Source of the DNA: Baylisascaris procyonis
Taxonomy: Eukaryota; Nematoda; Chromadorea; Rhabditida; Ascarididae
DNA length: 64,000 nt
Assembly: GCA_037389465.1 (NCBI GenBank)
Contig: JAZARR010000130.1
Location: forward strand, 431,501-495,500
Direction of reading: 5' to 3'
Shown here: positions 1 to 11,544 of the stretch, one piece after another
Position numbering within the stretch: the stretch's first letter is position 1
Layout: every line of letters starts with the position of its first letter
Made by a program: the position numbers and the translations under genes
The notes under the pieces: generated by a model
Databases searched by the model: none
What the model was told of the DNA's origin: nothing
Seen by the model: the letters and a program-made list of their open reading frames with translations, nothing else

Positions 1-209
1 ACAAAACGTTATATCTATATGTTCTTCGCAGATAATCATCCAAGGAATGGCAATCTACTTTCTCCTAGAATTTACAGGAATAACAATGCTTTATCAACTT
101 CCGTATTTCTAAAATGAATCTTGCGCGTAAATCCAAACACTTGCAAATAAGACCATGCAAGACTCGCACGTTTTCAAAGGTTTTCCAAAACACCTGACTC
201 TTTGCTAAG

Positions 210-1050
210 CTACGGGTGAAAGAGCAACGTTGATTCCTAGTAACGAAAACATGAGTAATTATACTTAGCTAGCCTCTAACTAACCTGTCTTCGTTTCCTT
301 TTCGCTTTGGAAGAGGAGAGCATATTAGAAAGTGAATTAGGAAGTATGCCTGACATTAAGCTCGTTTGATAAGTCGAGCATTCTGGACAGACAGAGGAGG
401 AGTGAGGAACGAACAACTTTTCCAAATACTCGGTGTTACTTGGAATATCTGTGCCTTTAAAATCAACCGCATTTTCAACTGCAACTATGAATGAGAAAAA
501 CAATTTATTAAAACTGAAACCAGATTGTGTTATGCAATCAAAATGAATTTTGTTTACCTTGCAAAGATCCTTTCATAGTAAAGATGTTATGAAGCATTTT
601 CTGCGAGAACAAATGAAAAGTTCCCGGCAATATGACAGATTAATTATAAAATGAGTGAAATTTGCGGTAATCAGTAATTCTGAATTCACCTTGTTTTTGA
701 AAACTTTTTCTCTGTAATAAGGAATGATTGATGGTTTATATGGCTGATATGATATATCTGCGTTTTTGGCGGAACTATTCAAATTTTTCTACGTGGAAAA
801 ATTTTTCATCGACGTCTTATATTTGTCGACATTAAATTTACACGCTCATTTGCAACTCACTGCTATAAATAATTTATGCAAATTTTATAAGTGTTAGAGG
901 CATTTAATGCATTCGATATACGAAGTGCGAAATATCGATCTCTTCAACGTTTTCAGCTAATTAATGAAAGACCGACCTTCGTATCATGAGCGATAACTTC
1001 GCGTTTCCTTCTAGCTGCACAAGCAAGAGCACCCTTAAAAGTGATTTCAT
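210..1050 (-). CDS. Candidate small secreted protein, five exons
   Basis: A chain of five exons can be read on the minus strand with consistent phases: 1050-977 or its shorter alternative, 788-690, 600-558, 484-285 and 236-210 with stop TAG. Exon 1 starts ATG and encodes a typical signal peptide beginning MKSLLRVLLLVQLEGNAK. Two donor/acceptor pairs fit between exons 1 and 2 (GTTATC with acceptor at 789, or GTCGGT with acceptor at 780), so the mature N-terminus is uncertain. Later donors are GTGAAT, GTAAAC and GTTAGT. The mature part is about 120 residues, with a PECSTYQ stretch in the fourth exon and a basic KAKRKRRQ run before the last short exon. I recognise no family. Secretion is inferred from the N-terminus only. 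Confidence 0.42.
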
Positions 1051-1109
1051 TGCATGACCGAACAGTTTTTAATTTTCGATGTTTCAAAGTTCATTTCTTC
1101 ATATTGTAG

Positions 1110-1213
1110 ACTGGAGAAATTTAGTGGAGAAGAATGTCAAAGAAGCTGGTCCATCGCATATTCTTCATTCCGCCCACTTTATCAACTATTTTCACAAGCT
1201 GTGTACAGAGTAA
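1110..1213 (+). CDS. Possible terminal exon of an unknown gene
   Basis: A TTCATATTGTAG acceptor is followed by a phase-1 reading frame of 34 codons ending TAA, and an AATAAA lies about 70 bp downstream. The encoded tail is charged at first and then aromatic and His-rich. No upstream partner exon could be joined convincingly, and the first exon of the minus-strand gene lies just to the left. It may be chance. Confidence 0.2.
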
Positions 1214-3385
1214 TGCACTAATCCAACCGCTCGCACAGATCCTCGATGGAAGACTCTTTTTTTTCGCAGCCTGACAGGTGAGAAATAAAAAACTGAGCGG
1301 TATGAATTGTATACACCCCCTTTTCCAACTGAAATATCCATGGCTTCTTTTAAATTTGATGGATCAACGTAGTCATAAGATGTCGCCCTCTAGTATACAT
1401 TATGCCCATCAAATTGCATAACTGTAATAGTTTCCCAGTCGGAATGACCAAACAGAGAGCGATATGAAGGCAGACAGACATACAGACGGACATATTACCT
1501 CGCACTTTATGCGTTTTTTGCGAAGCGTATGCGCGGTTACGCTTTCACTAATGTCTGGCATTCAATAAAAGAAAAAACAGCTGATGCACCACCTAGTATT
1601 CAACAAAGGATGATTGGTACTTTAAGTTTGATAACGCTCAATGTGAAATGCAAAAATGCTAAAAATTGAAGTCTTCATGGAAACATAAAGGTGACCGCGA
1701 AAGGAGGAAAATTATATGCATGTTGGATTCCTTGCGGATTACAAAAAACATCGTTCTTCACCAAACAAATGAGGTGTGTGATGTACCAATTTTGACATTT
1801 GCATTGAGAAGTTCCCGCAGTCGCCAGCCATCTTTCGAAGTTTGCATTGAAAAGAACTAACTGTTCGAATTTTCCATCTATGGGAAAGCATGGAACTCAT
1901 TTGGGATGGTTGATTCATTGTTGAAATTACTCTTTTATTGCTCGCTTGTAAACGTTTATAGCATGCGTGCAATATGGCGAATATAATGTATTTCCGCATT
2001 TACATGTGAGTGCGAGTGAGTATGCGCATATATGTGTCTGTCTGCCTATTTGTCGGCGCGTTCGTTTGATGTTTCCAATTAGGAAATTATGTAGCCCACG
2101 GCTATAAAATTTAGTTATAATCTTCAGCACAAGAAACGTGCTTCACTATTTTGCTATTATTCCTCACATTCAACGTGAAGTAGAACTTGTTGCTTGGATT
2201 TTATCGTTATGGAATAAATGATGATAACATCATTCGCTCTCATAAACGCCTGAAGACACGTAGATCAAATTTTTTCGCTACCGATCGCACAGAAGTCAAA
2301 AATGAATTTCTTTAGTTGAAAATAGTTTCCTTTGTTCTACTATAAACTCATTGTTATCCGTTCTATCGTGACAAAGGCATAGATTGTTGAAGCCCCATGG
2401 CACTCTCCTCCACTTGATTCCTTTTCTAAGCATAACTCGCAGCAATTGTAGGCATCAGATATACCTGAACTAGGCGTATAAAATTATGCCGCCTCGGATC
2501 TGCTATAAGGCAATATCGATTGATGAATCGAAAGATAGGGCAACAACACAAATGACCAAAATGAAATAACTGAGAATTGATTATTTATGATCAGTTTCAA
2601 AATCCAGCAGATTGATCGATCAATTAAGACTCTCACCTGAGTGAATTTGGAGCAATTTCGCTAATAATAATAGGAAATAACGAAGTTGACTAACTGTTGG
2701 ACAGCATGACGGCAATAATGTTGGACAGCATAATGCTGATGTGATCAGAGGACCACAAAGCGCTAAAAGAAGACGGATCGTTTGTATGGTTGATTTTGAT
2801 TGTAGTTGATTCCATTTTTTCTGCTTATTGGTATATTATTTTTGCTTGAAAGTTGAAACTTTAATGCACAAAAATACGCAACTAAAAATGTTGAAAAGGC
2901 TTCTTTATTAATGTTCGTAATGCAAGTTTTCTTCTGTTATGGGAAATTCAAGCAATCTTCGAGTAAGAGGACAGAAGGGGAAAGTGCAACAGGAGAGAAC
3001 AACAAAAAATTTGAGGGTTATTACAGTGAGAGGATTTGCATATCATGAGATACGTGCCTTCTGAAGTATTCAACTCACCAAACTTATGTCGTGCTAATTT
3101 TGAAATTAAGCAATGAGATAACGTTCATAATGCAGTTTCGCTTTTGAACGGCCGATTTTTTTTTGTATAAATCTTGTGGAAAATACGCTTCGTCACGCAC
3201 CAATTGGGTAAACAACAAATTTGCGAATGCGGGAAGTGGAAACAGGTGACGAATCAGCATACCTTATGCAAAACACCCATCTTCTTATGCTACAAAATGC
3301 TTTGCTGAATAAATATTTGTAGTGCAAATAGTAAACATCTGTTTTGGAGTAACTTATCTCTAACACTTTTGCTAGAAATTTTCCC
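1214..3385. other. Stretch with no supported gene
   Basis: Several short overlapping frames exist on both strands (for example minus 1739-1999), but none has convincing splice partners. A direct repeat of GTTGGACAGCAT occurs at 2696-2707 and 2720-2731. AATAAA motifs occur but have no gene attached. Confidence 0.5.
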
Positions 3386-3695
3386 TTATCTCAATTTGAT
3401 CAACTTATCAAAAAACAGAAAATAAAATTGCCTTTTTGGAAGTGATTTCTGCGAAATATTTATTCCTACAATTATTGCCCATCACTTGAATTGGTACCGT
3501 ACAATAATATTGAATCATAAGTAAAGCAATTACCGTATCACTTATGAGGTTGTGAAAAGCAGCATTGCTCTGGAGGATTGCTGTTAAGTATCCGTTGAGC
3601 GGAATTTGCGAAGAAACGGGCACAAAATAGCCGGTCATTGTTGGGTTGTATTGCTCGATTAGTAGGTAGCCCCCGTTGTTCGCAGTCGGCCAATT
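3386..3695 (-). CDS. Candidate two-exon 3' part of an unknown gene
   Basis: Exon 3695-3534 (54 codons, phase 0 at both ends) follows a TTTGGCAG acceptor and ends at donor GTAATT. After an 85-bp intron ending TTTCGCAG, exon 3448-3386 adds 20 residues and a TAA stop. The first exon is rich in Asn, Gly, Tyr and Pro, with a neutral, extracellular-looking composition. The last is basic and aromatic. I found no convincing 5' exon; a long G run (C on this strand) lies just upstream. No family is recognised. Confidence 0.35.
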
Positions 3696-3835
3696 CTGCC
3701 AAATCCGTGAATTCAATGGGGGGGGGGGAGTGGAATGGGTTTGCTTTTATCGGCGTATATAGGATAGCGGATTTCTAAATTTGGTTGCGCTTATGTAAAT
3801 GTGAAATCGTGCTTTCATATTTTGCTTAAAATGGG

Positions 3836-3855
3836 CCGTGATTAACAAATCACGG
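3836..3855. repeat. Perfect short hairpin
   Basis: CCGTGATT and AATCACGG form a perfect 8-bp stem around the tetraloop AACA. It lies between two candidate genes on opposite strands (minus 3386-3695, plus 4070-4519). Its role is unknown. Confidence 0.6.
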
Positions 3856-4069
3856 TTTCCTATAGGGTTGTGGTGTGCTTATAAATGTGGGTGTACCGTA
3901 TTTATTCGTATTTGTGTTCGTACTGACATATTAGATGAATTTTTGTTTTCGGTCCTGGTGAAGTAAAGTCGTCAAGGAGTTGAGTTTGTTTTAAGGGTTG
4001 TTAGTTCGTTCAGAGGATCGAGGAATGAGATTTCATTGTTGGTGAAACTTAATTCAAACAAACTCAACA

Positions 4070-4519
4070 ATGTTCTATGTGGTGCTTTTATTTGGAGGGC
4101 TTCTATTCAAGGTCATACGGTAAATAGAATGTAACAGAAATCAGTATTGGTGAAATGGATGAAGGGGTTTTAAAAATGCTGAGAATGATTTGTTGGTTTT
4201 AACGAACCTCAATAATTTGGCTACTTGCCAATGTGTTTTATGTTTTCTGATTTGTATATTTGGACATCGCGATAGCAGTTTGTTAATGAGTAAATAATTG
4301 AAGTAATCTTTCAGCTTTATGGATCCGCCATTCAGTCCTGCATGCGCGATTGTCGGTGCAGTAATTGGTAAGGAAGTGGTCAAGGTAACTCATTGATTCT
4401 TTGTTTGTATTTACATATTTGCATAATTCTTTATTGGCATCCAGTTTTCATATGTTGGTATCATAGAAGCGCTTAACAACCACACTGGCATTATTGAGGC
4501 CAAGCATTGGTGTGGCTAA
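4070..4519 (+). CDS. Candidate small hydrophobic secreted peptide, three exons
   Basis: Exons 4070-4119, 4315-4384 and 4445-4519 join in phase to give 64 residues. The protein starts MFYVVLLFGGLLFKVI, a signal-peptide-like sequence. It continues with a Gly/Val/Ile helix (CAIVGAVIGKEVVKF) and ends with HWCG before TAA. Donors are GTAAAT and GTAACT; acceptors are CTTTCAG and CATCCAG. The helix resembles the core of the peptide at 14524-14703 (AVFGSVVLEFIGHF) and of the relative at 20424-20602, so I treat it as a distant family member. Alternative splicing at the inner GTAAGG site would truncate it. The mature peptide is short and amphipathic or hydrophobic; any membrane activity is inference. 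Confidence 0.4.
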
Positions 4520-7500
4520 TTGCTAATCGCTGGCCATAACTTGCCTCAATGTTGGATGAATTTTGAGAATTGTATTTTTAATATCAGTGAAAGGTGATAT
4601 CCGCATTTGGGATCTACGATGGTCCTCGGGGACTGGACAAACTTTTTTTTCTTGAAGGTAAGCACTAATTAAAATCTTTCGACTGATAGGCATGGGTTAA
4701 TATTCAGATGCGTTTTTGACGCCTACCTGTTGGATTAGTGGATGACCAATAAAATAGCTAAGTAATAATTGGACATGAAGATGGGTTTTTTGAGGATTTT
4801 TGTTGGTCATCCTGATTTGACGGACGCATAGATATGGGTAGATGGCGATGGTCATTCTTACATAGTTGTTGATTGTAATGAATTATTAAGAAGGAATCGA
4901 GGAGGGGGAGGGAGGATTTCAGGTCCTTTATTGCTTGTGGGGGGGGTGGTTTTTTTGGATAGTTGTGAAATTGTTCAGCTGAGAGGGAAGAGAAGTGGTG
5001 ATGGGGTGGAGGGGGGGGTAATATAGATTTGCTACAAATCAATTATTTTCATATCTGTTTCAGGCGCTCTCACAAAACGAAGAACCGTTGCGTAATTTAT
5101 TTCTTTATTCCGCATTGGAAACGGCCGGTATTGTTTGTAATTTTCCACCAAATGTTTGATGCATTTTTCAATTGTTTTGCCCTCACTAAGAAATATTTTT
5201 TGTGTTGATTACTATTATTATTTTCTCTCTGATTTATGCGAGTTTTTCCATCCATTTTTTTTATGATTGAGATCACTGAAATATACCATTTCTTAATTCT
5301 AGTAATATATGGATATATCTACTTTGCTGTCAGAGTATTTAATTGGAGTGATTTTATGCTACAAATGTGGATTAACCGGTACTTTATGGATTCGCTCATA
5401 TTTATATCCATATTCCCAATTTCCGGCTGAATCAGGTGATAGTGAAATAGTGGCTTAAAACTGAAGGTAGGAAGGAGTCAATTTTTATAACATATTGGAG
5501 AGGGATATTGATAACTATGCAGTTATATCTGATAGTTTTATTTGAAGACGACACAATCGCTGATGTTTTTTTTAGTTTCATATCCACTTGAGTGAAAATC
5601 CTCTCTAGAGATTTATTGTTATCAATTAGCTGTCAATATCATCATCGTCACCGTCTTATTGTGCTGATCAGTTTGTATTGATCTGATTTTATCGATCAAT
5701 CGATATTGTCTTTAAACTCATATTATGTTGAACTTTTTGTTTATTAGTGGCGATATGGCAGTCGATATCATTTTAAGTGGCACCGTGGATGCAGTTATGA
5801 AGGTAAATGTGTCATGATTTCGGAAATTGTTTCTAACTAGTAACTTTTTTTAAACAACAGTTTTGACCATTTTTTACCGTTTAGTATTTATTAAACCAGG
5901 AAAATACCGAGTATTGTACCGTATTTTACAATAGTTTTCTGCTACTGTATTATGCCCGCTTACCTCCAAGTTTACTGTATTGTTATACTGAATTTCAAAT
6001 GTGGATTGCGTGGTATGCTGTAATTTTTTCACCGCAAAGGATTTTGAGGCGAATCATTTAGGTAGACCGAAACCATGGGAAAGCATTAGGGCAAAAGGTT
6101 TACTGGTTGAAATAATGACTGCAATTGTGCAGCTATCATTAGTGAACATTAAGCTATGGCAATGCTTACCAATTTGAACGACCTTCCCGCCTTCTTCCCT
6201 TTCCCATCTCCCTCCATCTTCCCGTCGATGACAGGAAGAAATAGGGATGTGGTGAATATATTACTATCCCACAGAACTGCGTAACGAGAGGTGCCTCTCC
6301 ACCCACTACCTCGATGATAAGAGTGGCGATTGCCCAACGGGAACGAATTTCGGCAGGTAGTTCATTAGTTGATTCGGTAGAGGTGAGAGTTCATGGATCT
6401 CTAGATTCAAAGTCTAAAGAACTCTTCTTGGTGTTGGATTGTTTGTTTATTTGCATGGGTATGTGTAATTGGTTGATTCGTTCTTTGAGTGGATCACATT
6501 GAGATTATTTTTTCTCTCATATCGTTGTTCATTTATAGTTGCTTTCTTCAATAAATATCCTCTCATCGCAATTGTCGTTTATTTCCATTATTCGTTATCT
6601 GTTGACATTTCACCTCTGTTTTATCTTTATACATATAATCTATTGATATATTTTTCACCTGAGGTATTTTTAACGGGTACCGCTCGTACTGTAAAAGTAA
6701 TCTGACGGTAAGGTTATGGGCTGAAAATAAAGTTGCAAGGGTTTGTAGTCCAAAGGACAGGCGCATATCGTTGCAGGTAACTCGAACTTACGGAGAGTAA
6801 CGCTTCGTTTCCTACTCCATTCGTATGTTCCTCGTCGAATATATGTCGCTTTTGAAAATGAGGAATATTTAAGGGCAGGGGCTTATAAATGGTTGCTGCT
6901 GTACTTGGAAGGAAAATATTAAAAGAAGCTATTGAATGGTATTATTGAATGGGACAATACGCCATTCACATACATGTTAGCTGCTTATGCTAGTGCGAAG
7001 TGTTGCGTATGTTGGTGATTTGGGTATAAAACGCCTGAGGCAATCATTATTATGCTTGCTCATTCATTATCGATCAGTGGCTACATTTGTGTCTCTTTAA
7101 TTTGAATTTGAATTTACTAAGTAAATTTTACATAAAGTATTCATTTTTTAAGTTTCACACTTGCGGCATAACGGAGCAACAGCAAATCTACACTAGGTTT
7201 ATTGCGGTAATATGCAAATTGCAGTAAAATCCGCACGTTACAGTCTAGGGATTGAAGAGTAAATTGCCGCAAACAAAAATTAAGAAACCTTGGTTATAGA
7301 CCTTGGTGGAATCGAATACTAGTTGCAGCGTGCTTACGATATCGGTGGTAAAACCCCTGGGGTAATAGTAAAGGATATGGTCGGGCCTGGTTTCGATTAG
7401 TGCTCAGCTAAATATGAAAATAGTTATATGATTGTGAGATTCTTTCTTTTGTTGTGAGGTTACGTTTGAATAGTAAAACGCGTTCGTCAGAACTAGTCAT

Positions 7501-7599
7501 TCCTTAATTTTTGGAGTGCAGGTAGAGGTGTTCAAGAATTTTAAAGCGCCTTGATGGGCTTTTATTTTTTTCTTACGGTACATAGTTCACGTAAGTATT
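4520..7599. other. Stretch with no supported gene; G-rich tracts
   Basis: G-rich runs lie at 4901-4914, 4939-4946 and 5002-5019, and a pyrimidine tract at about 6182-6226. A possible short exon at about 5750-5806 (ending ATGAAG before GTAAAT) has a Gly/Val/Met-rich translation loosely like exon 2 of the 4070-4519 gene, but no partner exon could be joined. The rest shows only short frames. Confidence 0.4.
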
Positions 7600-7813
7600 T
7601 TAAGACCCCTCCTTTCCCTGTCGACTAGTAGTCTTCGTCCATCCTCTTGCCCTCTCTATTTTCACCTCGTCCAGTTGTACTGTAATGCTCAAAAGGATTG
7701 CTTGATTTCTCAGGTCGGAAGTACGACCTTCTTTTGTCGCATTCTTTTTAGAACGGAAAAAAAACCACCACTTCAGAATTCCATTCTCCTCAATATTCCG
7801 TTTCCCGGAAAAT
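7600..7813 (-). CDS. Possible terminal exon, basic protein tail
   Basis: A strong ATTTTTTCAG acceptor opens a phase-2 exon of 71 codons ending TAA. The translation is rich in Lys, Arg, Glu and Trp (for example KWWFFFRSKK, ending RQGKEGS) and looks cytoplasmic or nuclear. The ATG-started frame upstream at 8077-7862 is Lys/Asn-rich, but its junction to this exon is not convincing. No family is recognised. Confidence 0.28.
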
Positions 7814-9509
7814 CTGAAAAAATCCAAAACCCCAAGTGGGGGTTTTATTCGATCTCTTACGTTAGTTGAAATTTGAAATATTACGAGTGCGGAACTTATT
7901 TTCTTTTTTTGAAGGATACTTTGTTTTATATGCTGATTTATTCTTTAGTGTTTTTAATATTTTTTCATTGGGTATATGTAAATTTTTAATTCGTATTGGT
8001 TCTTGATAGCAATAGTTTTTGAGAGTGATAGACGTGAATCGTTGATTGTTCGATACGGTGATGATCGATTTGTGCATTGTTGAAGGCTGATCTGATAATC
8101 GCGAAAACTTCTTTTAATAAATGGTTGGCGATATTTTTTTTTATTTTTTATTTTTTATTTGATTATTCGCTATTATCATATTTCATATGTCTTTACTTAT
8201 TGTATTTACTATGGTCAAAGTCGTTTAATATTTTAGTCGCATTCTTTATTCAGTGAGAAATTCTCTTTTAATAATAGATTTCTTATTTAAGTACTTGTTT
8301 AATTTAAGTATCCTCTAATTTAGGTAGTAGTTTAATTTAAATGTTCTCTATTTTAATTAAAAATTTCTCAATTTTAAGTGATGGTTTCTATTTTTTTTTC
8401 TATTTTTTTTAGTGATAGACAGTTCTAATTCCTCGGTGTATAGATTATTTTATGGCTCTTGTATGATCGAAAAGATATTCAGGGTTAGAGGATACGTAGC
8501 AGATTTGAAATCATAATACGTAGTGATAAATTTTGAGGTGATCTGCAACGAAGATCAACGAAACACTTTTGCTGGGTTTTTTTTTGCTGCTATAGAATCA
8601 GAGCGTAAGAATCGTTATGGGATAAGGGAATGGAATAAAAGGATTTAATGACGTCATTGATTCATCAGGAATGGAATTTTTTTATTCAAAATGTGGCGTA
8701 GAAATTTGCAAAATTTGCATAAAACAAAATTTGCATATAAAACGAGTCATGTTTTATTATGATTTTGTTTTGCATATGAGCGATATTAGGTTTTCTTTTA
8801 TGGAGAATATTTCTTCTCATATTTTTTTAAAATGCATTTCGACAGATTCGAATTTTTATTCTACCAAATTCGGTAGACGAAGAAAAATAATCTGAAATTA
8901 AAAAAAAAAATAGTGAATTTTTCGAGATTTTCCAAAAGAATTACAGGGAAAGAAATTATTTATGTTCCGAAAAGTTTAGCCAGGTATAACAATGAATTGA
9001 TATTGTCGGAGGCACATAATCTTATCTGAACTCTTATGGAAGGAGGAAAGAGCTCATCAAGGCGGATACTTTTTTGTATGTAGACTGGAAGGCGACAGGG
9101 ACATCTCGTTGAATAACGATTTCTAAGTAACCTAAGTAATATGCGTCTGCACTTACTAGGATACCCTAGCCATGTGAAGGTTCAGTGGAAGTTTTTTCAG
9201 ATTTTATTTTTCACGATTATGTCAGTGAAAAGGTGGTATAGTGAGCATCTACAAAAGTAATTAAGACGCATGGGGCAATACCTTTATTATTATAGTAGTA
9301 TAAAACCATTTTGGGAATCTGTTCTCAAATTAATGCCCCGATCCCTCTGTTTTCGTAGTCTTTGATGGTAAGCTTAAGTAACTTTTTGTCATGACAGTAT
9401 AACTTGGGCTTATGAAAGATTTGATGAGCTTAGCAAACGCGCATTTATGCCATCAGTTTTCTTCTATCGATTGCTCCTCAAGATATACAAGTGAATCGAT
9501 GCGACCACT
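7814..9509. other. AT-rich stretch without supported gene
   Basis: Very AT-rich sequence. An imperfect reiteration of TTTAATTTAAGT-like words runs from about 8260 to 8400. One copy of a dispersed 47-bp repeat lies at 9092-9138. The frames here are composition-driven. Confidence 0.5.
9092..9138 (+). repeat. Dispersed 47-bp repeat, flank copy
   Basis: Begins GCGACAGGGACATCTCGTTG and ends TAAGTA. It matches 24274-24320 and its mirror 54070-54116 with three mismatches. The flanking sequence is unrelated, so it is a true dispersed element or a remnant of one. Confidence 0.8.
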
Positions 9510-9662
9510 TCACTTGCATTTAAGGACCTTACGACTACAACTTGGAATATGCGCATTATTCACCGCATTCGATGGTTTATATCGTGTATGCAGTGATTGT
9601 TGCTGGTCATCTTTTCCATCATAATCAAAGAAAGCATCAGTAAGAAATGTTAAGAGTCTCAT
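9510..9662 (-). CDS. Possible 50-residue peptide gene, single exon
   Basis: An ATG-started frame ends TGA. The N-terminus MRLLTFLTDAFF is signal-like though short. It is followed by an acidic Asp/Gln segment and a basic tail with two cysteines (CSRKVLKC). The plus strand carries a 70-codon frame over the same bases, so the strand is not certain. No family is recognised. Confidence 0.22.
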   Translation of the reverse strand: MRLLTFLTDAFFDYDGKDDQQQSLHTRYKPSNAVNNAHIPSCSRKVLKCK

Positions 9663-11094
9663 GCTCTAATTATCGTCGAACGATAGATATCGCCAAAAAA
9701 GTGTTCGATGCCTACTTCCAAATTAATTCACTCCTTATATCTTAACTTATAAGAGTTCATAACGATATCTTTAACTGTATTCGATGAAATAGCTCAACGG
9801 TTCTATTTTTATGCTATATTCCTATATCAGCGCCTTCCTTAAACCTTTAACAGTATATCATATGTAGTGTTCTATATGTTTAAAATGAACTATGACTGAA
9901 TGTTTCGATATTGAGTGGAATTATGAACGTCCGAAGAAAACAATATTCATATATAAATATTACAAGCTGGTTGTGCTGCACCGCTTGTGCAGAGCGTCAT
10001 CACATGCGACAAATGGGCTTCTCTGCCTCTCTGCAATGTCCACTGTTCGTTAGTCAACTCTACATGTTTTTGTTTGTACGGAAGGCGGCGTAGAGGTTCG
10101 TGCTGAGGAAGAGATGAAATATTGGCAAGTGTTCGAATTTTCGACTTTTCGAAGTGATGTCTGGTTTCTCATCTCATCATTTCCATGTCCTTTAAAGTCT
10201 TCTTCTTTCTTTGCCTCTCATTTTTGTCTCTGTCTGTCGCATGTTTTTTCTTTTCGCGTTCCGTTTTGTGATAGTGTCACTGTTAGTTGGGTAAACCGTT
10301 TAATATGATGTCCATATGGTAAAAATACGAAAGAGAAATAAAGGAACTTTTACTACTTGAAGTTCAGTCCACACGTACAGATCTATCATAGTACACAACA
10401 TCATATGTAGCATATTTGGAATATATTTCATCAGTCGGACAGTGTGCCTAATCAGAAAGCGGAAGATTCCGGGTTCGGAGCCCTTCTGCAATCCACCCGG
10501 GAGCAATTCCACAATTTTTTCTCTACAGCTTTCTCTTCTGAGGCTTCTGTGTAAGGTAGATAAGATAGACCATTCGACTATAGATCAAGTCGGAATAGTG
10601 AGCCTTGCAGAGTAAGTCAAAGAAAGTCAAGAGCTCATGGGAAGAAGAAACGACTGCTCAGCGTGTGTTGCAAGTAGCCTCAGGCAGAATAGGGAGGGCA
10701 TAAAAGGGGATGATGTGCTCATGCATTCATTGCAGATTCTATGTTGTTCGTAGGGCAGAGTGAGCTTAAATGTGGTCGTTGAAACGCATGACGCGATCGC
10801 TTGCAACTTGAAGTTCGCAAGGTGCGGTTACGCTGATCCTGCCAACGGTGGGAGCCCACTAGGATGACTTCCACGTTGGCGCGATGCTGCTTCTCGTTTG
10901 TCACCTTATTGTGTAAGGGTGATAAAGTGTTCGCCCTTATGCCCGTGTCATCCTGCAGTTTACTCGACCGCATCTTGACAGAAGGTGCAGATCTTCATAG
11001 AGACCTAACGACTAGTTTGCCAAGGGGACATAACCCTTACAGCTACCAATTCGCTAGTTCGTAAGGTGTCTCGACTTTCTGGCCCGCCTCCCCC
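9663..11094. other. Stretch with no firmly supported gene
   Basis: Competing frames occur on both strands. The best are plus 10864-11064, with a signal-like MTSTLARCCFSFVTLLC start, and minus 10973-10719 across the same bases. A degraded tRNA-like segment lies at 10431-10488. None could be chosen with confidence. Confidence 0.35.
10431..10488 (+). other. tRNA-like remnant (possible tRNA pseudogene or SINE head)
   Basis: TCAGTCGGACAG resembles a D-arm (A box). About 30 bases on, CCGGGTTCGGAGCCC resembles a T-arm (B box GGTTCGNNNCC). The T-stem pairs at only three positions and no acceptor stem is visible, so it is not a functional tRNA. It may be the tRNA-derived part of a short interspersed element. 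Confidence 0.22.
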
Positions 11095-11544
11095 TCATCC
11101 CAACCGCCCTTTCACCTCTTTCTTGGCCAGATCATACATGCGGACTTTCGTTTTGAAATCTTCGAGATCGAATTGTTTTCCGCTGCCCTTCTGTCAGGAT
11201 GTTATTTTCCACAGATGTACTGCGTTCCTATTCGCGAAAAAAAAGTTTTTCATAAACGCTACGAGACTGCATATACGTTGTTTGAAATCACTTGAAATAG
11301 CAGCAAACTGTGACAGCTAAAGTTCATCCCTTACCTTGCCTCAACCTGAACGTACTAAACAGCGTCAGCAATCGCATTTCGCAACTACCTTCTGTTTCCG
11401 TTTTGTGCGGTCTCTAGCGAGCGTTTGCCGCATTTTTACGTATATCGCCACTGTTTTGATGTGCCAGTCGTTGGCAGTTTGTTTCGTTGATGTTTTGAAT
11501 TGCTCGACGTCTGGACATTGGCATAGTGATCGCTTATCATGTCT
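11095..11544 (-). CDS. Candidate 3' exons of an unknown gene
   Basis: Exon 11544-11389 (52 codons, phase 0 in and out, donor GTAGTT) joins exon 11190-11095 (acceptor ATCCTGACAG, 31 residues, stop TGA). Both are charged and look alpha-helical. The first ends RDRTKRKQK and the second carries an FDLEDFKTKVRMYDL segment. The second exon reads like a folded domain end rather than random AT-rich translation. Upstream open segments at about 11900-12239 on the same strand may hold earlier exons, but the junctions are ambiguous. No family is recognised. Confidence 0.35.

Noticed and set aside
4758..5042. Proline/histidine-rich 94-codon frame
   Set aside because: Low-complexity translation of G-rich tracts on the opposite strand; no start or splice signal.
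5740..5806. Possible exon ending before GTAAAT, with a Gly/Val/Met-rich translation
   Set aside because: Similarity to exon 2 of the 4070-4519 gene is suggestive, but the next acceptor leads straight to a stop and no first exon is visible.
6149..6502. Frames on both strands near a GTAAGC donor at about 6168
   Set aside because: The minus frame has a good donor but no acceptor or ATG; the plus frame is T/G-rich with no partner.
10719..11064. Opposite-strand frames with signal-like start (plus) or splice-bounded segment (minus)
   Set aside because: Both strands are open over the same GC-richer bases and nothing decides between them; within chance length.
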